A stretch of 64,000 nt of DNA from Bacteroidota bacterium (GTDB lineage Bacteria; Bacteroidota; Bacteroidia; Chitinophagales; LD1): positions 1 to 64,000 of the forward strand of contig JAFDYN010000025.1 of NCBI GenBank assembly GCA_018267385.1, read 5' to 3'. The notes beneath the pieces were generated by a model, which saw nothing but the letters and a program-made list of their open reading frames with translations, ran no database searches and had not been told where the DNA came from. The position numbers and the translations under genes were made by a program. How positions within the stretch are numbered: the stretch's first letter is position 1; each line of letters opens with the position of its first letter. Shown piece by piece: positions 25,832-32,827 of the stretch.

Positions 25832-26971
25832 ATGAGCAGCAATACAGCATTCAGCAAAGAAGAACTAGCGCGGTACAATCGCCACATTATTATCCCAGGT
25901 TTTGGAATAGAGGCGCAGCAGAAACTAAAAGAAGCAAAGGTCCTTGTAGTCGGGTCCGGAGGATTAGGTAGTCCGCTACTGCTGTATCTGGCAGCAGCAG
26001 GTGTAGGTACGATAGGTATCGTAGACTTTGATGTAGTAGATGATAGCAACCTGCAGCGACAGGTACTGTTTGGCGTATCTGAGGTGGGAAAACCGAAAGT
26101 AGAAGCTGCAAAAGAACGCCTGCAGCAGCTCAACCCGCATATCAGCATCTTGACCTATAACACGCAACTCACCTCTCAAAATGCCCTCGACATCATAAAA
26201 GATTACGACGTAGTGGCAGATGGTACGGACAATTTCCCAACGCGCTATCTGGTGAATGATGCCTCAGTCATACTCGGCAAGCCAAACGTATACGCGTCTA
26301 TCTTCCAGTTTGAGGGTCAGGTGTCAGTCTTCAACTATACCGACGCTAGTGGTAATACGGGACCAAATTATCGTGACCTCTACCCTACTCCACCACCGCC
26401 TGGCCTGGTGCCTAACTGTGCCGAGGGCGGCGTGCTGGGTGTACTGCCGGGTATCATAGGTAGCCTGCAGGCCAATGAGGTGATCAAAGTGATAACCGGT
26501 GTAGGCGAGACACTGAGCGGCCGCTTCTTTGTATTTGATGCACTGACATTTGAATCGCGCACATTGAATATCAAAAAGCAGGCGAATACGCCGCAGGTCA
26601 CTAAGCTGATGGACTATGAGCAATTTTGCGGTGTGAAGGCTGTAGAGCGCAAGATCAAAGAAATAACGGTGGAAGAATTTGAGGAGTGGCAGACATCGGG
26701 AGCAGACATCCAAGTGATAGACGTCCGCGAGCCGGTAGAGTATGCGGAGGTGAATATCGGAGCTCTGCTCATCCCGCTGGGCAAGGTTTCTGAAAGAGCA
26801 ACAGAGATAGCCCGTGATAAAAAGGTAGTAGTACACTGCAAGATGGGCGGGCGTAGTGCCAAAGCTATCGGCGAGCTAGAAGAAAAAGCAGGTTACGACA
26901 ATCTGTACAACCTCAAGGGTGGCATCACTGCATGGATGCAATACCAGCAACAAAAAGAATTGGCTAACTAA
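25832..26971 (+). CDS. moeZ: MoeZ-like carrier-activating E1 enzyme with C-terminal rhodanese domain
   Basis: 379 residues. The ThiF/MoeB adenylation domain (1-265) has GSGGLGSPLLLYLAAAGVG (from 41), the acidic D65-D67 region, DNFPTRY and the catalytic Cys196 in PNCAEGGVLGVLPG. The rhodanese domain (about 278-370) has active-site Cys336 in HCKMGGRS. The zinc cysteines of E. coli MoeB are absent: the first pair is replaced in GPNYRDLYP, and no second CxxC precedes DYEQFCG, as in mycobacterial MoeZ. Expected to adenylate the carrier C-terminus and replace AMP by sulfur. Starts 28 bp after cysO. Confidence 0.92.
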   Translation: MSSNTAFSKEELARYNRHIIIPGFGIEAQQKLKEAKVLVVGSGGLGSPLLLYLAAAGVGTIGIVDFDVVDDSNLQRQVLFGVSEVGKPKVEAAKERLQQLNPHISILTYNTQLTSQNALDIIKDYDVVADGTDNFPTRYLVNDASVILGKPNVYASIFQFEGQVSVFNYTDASGNTGPNYRDLYPTPPPPGLVPNCAEGGVLGVLPGIIGSLQANEVIKVITGVGETLSGRFFVFDALTFESRTLNIKKQANTPQVTKLMDYEQFCGVKAVERKIKEITVEEFEEWQTSGADIQVIDVREPVEYAEVNIGALLIPLGKVSERATEIARDKKVVVHCKMGGRSAKAIGELEEKAGYDNLYNLKGGITAWMQYQQQKELAN

Positions 26972-26986
26972 TAAAACTGAAATAAT

Positions 26987-27484
26987 ATGAGTACGACTGA
27001 TGCCGCCCCTGAGGCGAGAGTAAACGAAAATGTGGTCCGGCTGGTAGCCGCCCAGGTGCTGATCTTTGCTATTGCCACGATAGTGACCGGCTGGTGGTTT
27101 CTTCCAGCATACCTGATATCAGACTTTTTTGTGCGCGCTTTCACGGCCTGGCGGACGCCCTTTGTGATAGTAGCGCGCCAGATAGCAGAAGGGCTAAACC
27201 TGCCCAACAAACCTATATATGCTGCTCCCAAGAAGTTTGCAGCGGGTGTGGGCTTTGTCTTTTCCATTCTGATCACGGCGCTACTGCTGACAGATCATCT
27301 GCTGGGTGCAAGGGTTGTGACGGGGATATTAGCAGTGTTTGCTGCACTGGAGTCAGTATTTTCTATCTGCGCAGGCTGCTATGTGTACTCCTACCTTGTA
27401 GCGCCCCTGGTCAATAAACTCAATCAAAGAGAGATCAAAACTTTAGGTAGAAGTCCTGCGTCAGGTGCCGATACTCATCTGTAA
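26987..27484 (+). CDS. DUF4395 integral membrane protein
   Basis: 165 residues. Recognised by VNENVVRLVAAQVL, then NKPIYAAPKKFAAGVGFVFS, then the CAGCYVYSYLVAP end typical of DUF4395. Four or five hydrophobic segments (about 18-40, 40-58, 80-100, 105-125, 125-140). Family members occur beside rhodanese and thioredoxin genes, suggesting a sulfur or redox link, but no activity is established. Fifth gene of the cysteine-synthesis operon, 15 bp after moeZ. The Cys pair in SICAGCYVY could be redox active or bind metal. Its 3' end overlaps convergent trmN6 by 50 bp. Confidence 0.85.
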   Translation: MSTTDAAPEARVNENVVRLVAAQVLIFAIATIVTGWWFLPAYLISDFFVRAFTAWRTPFVIVARQIAEGLNLPNKPIYAAPKKFAAGVGFVFSILITALLLTDHLLGARVVTGILAVFAALESVFSICAGCYVYSYLVAPLVNKLNQREIKTLGRSPASGADTHL

Positions 27485-28139
27485 AGGTGCCTGACGCTTC
27501 TTGTATCGTGATGCTATTTCGGCGCGGGATGGTATACAGGCGAGAGAGCGCCAGCATACTCACATACGGCTCACGGTCCCGTACAGCTACCACATCTGTG
27601 CGCTGCGATAAATACAGCCCCTTCTCGGCGGCCATGATCAGAAACTGCTCTACATTAAAATATGGCAGAATAATACTGGCCTGACCGTCTGGTGACAGGA
27701 GCCTGGCAACGCCGTTTATCAAATCAGCATATGGCAGTGAGCTACCATGCCTTGCCAGGTTGCGTTGGGCGTCGTCAGAGATATAGTCATTGATAAAATA
27801 TGGTGGATTAGACACGATCAGATCATAGAGCGTATCACCCATCATCTCCTGTAATGACACATGTTGTACAGACAGCCTGTCACTCCACGGCGATACTATT
27901 GTGTTTTCAGTAGCCTGCAGATAGGCGTCCTGATCTATATCTATTGCAGTGACAGTAGCTTTGGGATTTCTTTGCGCCAGCATCAATGCGATCACACCCG
28001 TGCCGGTGCCTATATCCAGGATTTTATCAGCGCGAGATACGTCAGTCCATGCTCCGAGCAGTACACCGTCGGTATTCACTTTCATCGCACATTTATCATG
28101 TGCCACGCTAAATTGTTTGAATCGGAATGGCCGGCTCAT
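27435..28139 (-). CDS. trmN6: tRNA1(Val) (adenine-37-N6)-methyltransferase
   Basis: 234 residues. SAM motif I DIGTGTG (42-48) and the N6-adenine catalytic motif NPPY (111-114) are intact; the start FRFKQFSVAHDKCAMKVNTDGVLLGAW is the signature of the YfiC/TrmN6 family. It methylates A37 of a tRNA in the cytoplasm. Lies 4 bp after the cysteine desulfurase gene. The last 50 bases are antisense to the end of the DUF4395 gene. Confidence 0.93.
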   Translation of the reverse strand: MSRPFRFKQFSVAHDKCAMKVNTDGVLLGAWTDVSRADKILDIGTGTGVIALMLAQRNPKATVTAIDIDQDAYLQATENTIVSPWSDRLSVQHVSLQEMMGDTLYDLIVSNPPYFINDYISDDAQRNLARHGSSLPYADLINGVARLLSPDGQASIILPYFNVEQFLIMAAEKGLYLSQRTDVVAVRDREPYVSMLALSRLYTIPRRNSITIQEASGTFTDEYRHLTQDFYLKF

Positions 28140-28143
28140 GGAG

Positions 28144-29292
28144 CTATTTCACTCCGGCGGGTTCTTTCACATTGACCATTTTCTTCAGCTCCTCCACTAC
28201 ATAGTCTATTTCTTCTTTCTTGTTGTGTATGGAGAAAGAAAAACGGACAGACTTGCGGTCCTGAGCTGCCTTGATGCCGGCCAGCACGTGAGAGCCTACC
28301 TCAGAGCCCGAGGTACAGGCACTGCCCCCCGAGGCACAGATACCTGCTATATCCAGATTGAAAAGTATGAGGTCTGTTTTCGTATTATGAGGCAGTGAGA
28401 CGTTCAGCACCTTATAGTGGCTGCGCTCATCTGTATAGCCATTGTAAGCTACATCATCCAGCTCATTGTCCAGGCGGGACTTCATGTAGGCCTTCAGATC
28501 TGCTACGTACTCGCGGTGGGCGGCCATATTTGAGACAGCCAGCTCCAGTGCTTTGCCGAGGCCTACTATACCATAGAGGTTCTCAGTACCCCCACGCATA
28601 TTGCGCTCTTGCGAGCCACCATCTATGAACGGCTGCACTTTGACAGCACCGTTGATATATACAAAGCCGACTCCCTTGGGTCCATAGAATTTGTGCCCTG
28701 AACCACTGATAAAGTCAACGCTCAGTTTTTGTACATCCATAGGATAGTACCCTATCGTCTGCACCGTGTCAGTATGAAAATAAGCACCGTACCGCCTGCA
28801 TAGCGCGCTCACGCGCTCCAGATCGAGCAGTGTGCCTATTTCATTATTGGAGTGCATCAGCGTCACAAGGGTCTTCTTGTCGCCATTGCTTAGCAGAGTT
28901 TCCAAATGACCGTAATCTACCTCGCCATGGATGCCTATATCCACCATATCCACCTGTACACCTTCCCGCCCCTCCATCTCTGCAGAGTGTAGCACACAGT
29001 GATGCTCGATAGGCGATGATATGATACGGCGTACGCCCAGATTTTTCACAGCCTGTTTGATCACCATATTATTGGACTCAGTGCCGCAAGAGGTAAAGAA
29101 CACCTCAGAGGTGGAGGCATTGATCGCTCCTGCCACTATCTTGCGCGCTTTCTCTATCGCGGCGCGGGATTTGCGTCCATAGCTATGTATGGAGGAGGGA
29201 TTGCCAAAATTTTCTGTCAGAAAAGGCAACATCTCATCCAGGGCTTCTTTGGCCAGAGGAGTGGTGGCGGCGTTGTCGAGATATACTTTCAT
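28144..29292 (-). CDS. Cysteine desulfurase (NifS/IscS family)
   Basis: 382 residues. Begins VYLDNAATTPL; His98 in IEHHCV stacks on PLP; the Schiff-base Lys201 is in GSGHKFYGPKG; the catalytic Cys326 lies in the loop SGGSACTSGS. The enzyme removes sulfur from cysteine as a persulfide for Fe-S clusters, tRNA thiolation or carriers. Whether it serves housekeeping or charges the rhodanese of the nearby MoeZ-like protein is open; the two operons converge. Co-transcribed with trmN6. Confidence 0.92.
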   Translation of the reverse strand: MKVYLDNAATTPLAKEALDEMLPFLTENFGNPSSIHSYGRKSRAAIEKARKIVAGAINASTSEVFFTSCGTESNNMVIKQAVKNLGVRRIISSPIEHHCVLHSAEMEGREGVQVDMVDIGIHGEVDYGHLETLLSNGDKKTLVTLMHSNNEIGTLLDLERVSALCRRYGAYFHTDTVQTIGYYPMDVQKLSVDFISGSGHKFYGPKGVGFVYINGAVKVQPFIDGGSQERNMRGGTENLYGIVGLGKALELAVSNMAAHREYVADLKAYMKSRLDNELDDVAYNGYTDERSHYKVLNVSLPHNTKTDLILFNLDIAGICASGGSACTSGSEVGSHVLAGIKAAQDRKSVRFSFSIHNKKEEIDYVVEELKKMVNVKEPAGVK

Positions 29293-29387
29293 AATACGAC
29301 CATTGAAACAATAAACACTGATACAATGCCATACGGCATCCTGTTTCGCGGGGGCAAGTTAGGAAATAAAGCAGAAAACGAAATCAG

Positions 29388-29401
29388 CGCTGTGCACAGC
29401 G
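29388..29401. promoter_or_regulatory. 14-base perfect palindrome between desulfurase and thioredoxin-like genes
   Basis: CGCTGTGCACAGCG is its own reverse complement. It lies midway in the 192-bp gap between two divergent genes with sulfur/thiol functions, a good position for a shared operator. No T-run follows. The remainder of the gap shows a second small hairpin, ATGCC-ATAC-GGCAT, near 29326. Confidence 0.45.
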
Positions 29402-29484
29402 GCGGGAGCGATTTTAACGTCTGTTTAGAACTAGGATATTTTTGGTACGATTTTGCTTATTTTTATAGAAAACAATTACCTCCC

Positions 29485-30012
29485 ATGACCAAATATTTTG
29501 CTGCGTTGGCCTTGCTGTTTCTCACTATGTGCTCTTTCACGCCCGAAAACTCCAACAGCTCTGAGCCTCATATCAAATGGATGAACTGGGACGAAATGCA
29601 GAAGGCCCAGGCCAAGCATCCCAAGAAGGTGTTTGTAGACGTATATACTGACTGGTGCGGGTGGTGCAAGCGTATGGATGCCACTACATTTGAAAATCCC
29701 AAAATCGCCAAATACATGAGCGATAATTACTACTGTGTCAAGTTTAACGCAGAGACTCATGATAAAATCGTCTTCAAGGGTCAAGAGTATGCCTCTGACG
29801 GCCGCTATAGCTCCCTGGCTACTTTCCTGCTACAAAACCGCATGAGTTTTCCTACTACATTGTACTTTGACGAAGACCTCAACATGATCAGCGCGGTACC
29901 CGGCTATATGGACCCGAAAATGGCAGAGCCTATCCTCAATTACTTTGTGACAAATAGCTTTAAGACCACTCCGTGGGAGGAATATCAAAAGAATTTCAAG
30001 AGCACGCTGTAG
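29485..30012 (+). CDS. Secreted thioredoxin-like protein
   Basis: 175 residues from ATG 29485. A short signal sequence (MTKYFAALALLFLTMC) precedes a thioredoxin fold with active site WCGWC (57-61) in VDVYTDWCGWCKRMD, the layout of thioredoxin_7/DUF255-like proteins. The cis-Pro loop is SFPTTLYF. Acts as a thiol-disulfide protein, probably in the periplasm; the Cys16 position resembles a lipobox but Met at -1 makes lipidation doubtful. Longer in-frame starts extend into the promoter gap. Ends 2 bp from the stop of the convergent nuclease gene. Confidence 0.88.
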   Translation: MTKYFAALALLFLTMCSFTPENSNSSEPHIKWMNWDEMQKAQAKHPKKVFVDVYTDWCGWCKRMDATTFENPKIAKYMSDNYYCVKFNAETHDKIVFKGQEYASDGRYSSLATFLLQNRMSFPTTLYFDEDLNMISAVPGYMDPKMAEPILNYFVTNSFKTTPWEEYQKNFKSTL

Positions 30013-30013
30013 C

Positions 30014-32827
30014 CTAATCGCGTGCGCATATTTTCACAAAGTCACAATAGCGGCAGCGTTCCTTATACTCAGTCTTGGCAAAGGGGATTTCCTCGCTTAC
30101 GATGTCTTTTAGAATATCTTTCAGTATCGTATCAAACTCATCGAGGGTCTGATCAGAAAGTATATCCGAACCATTTTTTTGTAGCGGCTCATACCGGCCC
30201 TCAGCATGCCGCAGCCAGTAGATACCGGAGCGGATACCGTCCGGCTGGCGGCCATGAACACGGCGATAGAGCCATGCATACATCATCAGCTGAAATGACT
30301 TGCTATACTCAGGGTCAGTGCGCAGCAGCGGCATATCGTCTATTTTGATCTTGCTCTTCCTGGCGTCACCTGTCTTATAGTCCGCTATATTCACTACATC
30401 ATTTACCCGGTCTACCCTATCGGTCAGGCCGTGCACGCGGATGTCATAACCGCCAACCTGCAGCCTTTGCTCCATATCCTGCTCCAGCAGTATCACTATC
30501 CCTTTTTTTCCCTCCAGCTCGAGGGCCTCCACGCGTTTCATCTCATTTTTCAGGAAGTTGACCACGAGGCTGGTGCAGACATTGTAGAGCAGGTAGTTTT
30601 TACCTTGCTGCAGGCTCTGCACATCAAAACGCTCCTGCAGATAGGTTCTTATCAGCCCTCCTATCCTGTCGCTATCCGATATCACATTTCGAAGAAAAGA
30701 TACTGTCAGCGGAGTGCCGAGTGTTTCTTTGTAGATGTGCTCCAGCGCATAGTGGACCGCAGAACCTATCGTACTGGCCTCCATCTCTTCCTCTATATCT
30801 TCCTGCTCCCTGAGTCCTATGATGTTCTTAAAATAGAATTGCAGCGAACAGTTGATATAGCTATTCAGCGCCGTGGGGGATAGGCCTTTAACAGTCAGGT
30901 AATTTCTCAGTATCGCTTTGACGCCTTCATCCTTCTGTACTATGATAGGACGCTCCTCCTGCCTGATCTCCGCGCCCAGTACAAAGTTTCGCTCCTGCAT
31001 TTGAATATTGGGCTTGTCCTTTAGCTCGTGCTGCATCTGCAGGATAAAACGGCTCTTCTCACCTCCGCCCAGCAGGTCGCTTTCAGTATTATATATCAGG
31101 TACATCTTTTCTGCCCGCTGTAGTAGCCGGTAAAAAAGATATGCGGCTACGGCATCGCGCTCTTTATGCGTAGACATATATACCCGGCGTACATCATGGG
31201 GTATAAATGTTAGCGCACCCTTGCCCGATGGCAGGACGCCTTCGTTCATAGAGAGTATGATCACATTCTTATAGTCCAGGCTACGAGTCTCCATGATACC
31301 CATCACCTGCAGACCGTCGGCTTTATCGCTTTCAAAGGGCAGCCTGACATTCCTTATTTCATTTTCCAGCAATTTTTGTAGTGATCTGATATCCCATACA
31401 GGCTCAAAAGCCGATAGCTGCGACTGTAAATTGAGCAGGACTTTCCGGAGCCAGTACAGCACCTCGATATCCGTAGCCACATCCGATCCGTCTTTAGCCA
31501 GGGCTACAAACTTCTGATAAAGCCAATCGATCATCCCCGCCATCCTGGATAGATAGCTGCCCGGCGTATCTGCGATATCAAACAGGAGCCTGATCAGCTC
31601 TCCATCTGAGCGAAACCAATCGAGCAACTCGTCACGAGTCACAGTCACCTTGTTTTCCTGCCTGATATGCCGGATAGCATCGGGCTGGCTTTCCTTGTCA
31701 CTGACCATCATGCGGAAGTAAGTATGATGCAGCAAGGCCAGCACATCCCGGTGGTAAAACCTCTGTACGCCGGCCGTAGATACTGAGGCATTGTTTTGCA
31801 AGCCGCTGATGTGATGCAAAAAGTCCGTCAGCTGCATATGCGAGAGCGGCAGTCCCATCGTGATATTTACCGATCCGATCGTATCAGGCAGTGACGCCAT
31901 GACAGGCTGGAGCAGCTTTTCATCCAGCAGTACTACTACTGTATCCTGCAGATCGACGTCGCTTACCTTCAGGTGGTTTTGAAGAATGTCTCCTGCTAGT
32001 TTGGCCTGGCCTATATTTCGGGCTACACCTATTACTTCTATATTTTTTGGGGTAGTGAGGATGTGGGATTCCTCCCACTTGAAAGTGCGTATGCGCCACG
32101 ACTTCTTATACTCGCGAAAGAAATCCCCTGCTTCCTGCTTATCATCATTGAGATAATAAGTATCTGCATCTACGAGAAACTCTGCTACATTGATATCCAG
32201 CAGATAGGAAATGATCTTCTGCTCAGAGCGTGTGAGACCGGAGAATCCTACAAAATATATTTTTCTGTATCCGGAGAGATCTACTTTGTGAATATTCTCA
32301 GCTACATCGCGGTAGATCATCCCGTTATATGCCTTTCCTGTGCTTTGCAAGGTCTCCTGCAGGCGGAAATAACTCTGCCGGAACACATCCCAGAAGTCGC
32401 GATAATTCTTAGAATACTCAGTCAGTGTTTCTTCATCTTCCAGAAAAGTGTTCATCGACTTGACATCGTACAGATCTTTGAAGAAAGATTTAGCCTTGAC
32501 CAGTTGCATATCTACTTCGTTGAAGTCAGATAGCATAGTGTATCCCGTCGGTATAAAAGTGTCAAAGTCATCTACTCCGCCTACTTCCTTATAGGCTTTG
32601 AAAAGAATATTGATCAGCTCTACCTGCTGTGCCTGAACTTTCTGAGAGAGGCTATGCACCCAAGGCTCCATAGCGCGAAAAGATGGCAGCCTGCCACCTG
32701 CTGCATTAAACTCCTGCCTCGAAAAATATGCAGCACGATTATTGGGAAAGCAAAGCATTACTTTCTCTAAATCCCCGGGATGCTGGCCTCTGATATACTC
32801 TCCTACCTTTGTGAGAAATTTCTTCAT
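30014..32827 (-). CDS. AddB-like PD-(D/E)XK nuclease protein
   Basis: 937 residues. The N-terminal two-thirds resemble an inactivated helicase of the AddB/RexB type. The C-terminal nuclease core carries VNIADYKTGDARKS near 815 (PD-(D/E)XK: Asp and Lys of DYKTG). Cys near 659 (INCSLQFYFKNI) together with Cys925, Cys928 and Cys934 (CRYCDFVKIC) form the 4Fe-4S staple typical of AddB nuclease domains. Together with the overlapping helicase gene it should process double-strand breaks for RecA. Name withheld because Bacteroidota AddAB-like pairs are divergent. Confidence 0.85.
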   Translation of the reverse strand: MKKFLTKVGEYIRGQHPGDLEKVMLCFPNNRAAYFSRQEFNAAGGRLPSFRAMEPWVHSLSQKVQAQQVELINILFKAYKEVGGVDDFDTFIPTGYTMLSDFNEVDMQLVKAKSFFKDLYDVKSMNTFLEDEETLTEYSKNYRDFWDVFRQSYFRLQETLQSTGKAYNGMIYRDVAENIHKVDLSGYRKIYFVGFSGLTRSEQKIISYLLDINVAEFLVDADTYYLNDDKQEAGDFFREYKKSWRIRTFKWEESHILTTPKNIEVIGVARNIGQAKLAGDILQNHLKVSDVDLQDTVVVLLDEKLLQPVMASLPDTIGSVNITMGLPLSHMQLTDFLHHISGLQNNASVSTAGVQRFYHRDVLALLHHTYFRMMVSDKESQPDAIRHIRQENKVTVTRDELLDWFRSDGELIRLLFDIADTPGSYLSRMAGMIDWLYQKFVALAKDGSDVATDIEVLYWLRKVLLNLQSQLSAFEPVWDIRSLQKLLENEIRNVRLPFESDKADGLQVMGIMETRSLDYKNVIILSMNEGVLPSGKGALTFIPHDVRRVYMSTHKERDAVAAYLFYRLLQRAEKMYLIYNTESDLLGGGEKSRFILQMQHELKDKPNIQMQERNFVLGAEIRQEERPIIVQKDEGVKAILRNYLTVKGLSPTALNSYINCSLQFYFKNIIGLREQEDIEEEMEASTIGSAVHYALEHIYKETLGTPLTVSFLRNVISDSDRIGGLIRTYLQERFDVQSLQQGKNYLLYNVCTSLVVNFLKNEMKRVEALELEGKKGIVILLEQDMEQRLQVGGYDIRVHGLTDRVDRVNDVVNIADYKTGDARKSKIKIDDMPLLRTDPEYSKSFQLMMYAWLYRRVHGRQPDGIRSGIYWLRHAEGRYEPLQKNGSDILSDQTLDEFDTILKDILKDIVSEEIPFAKTEYKERCRYCDFVKICARD

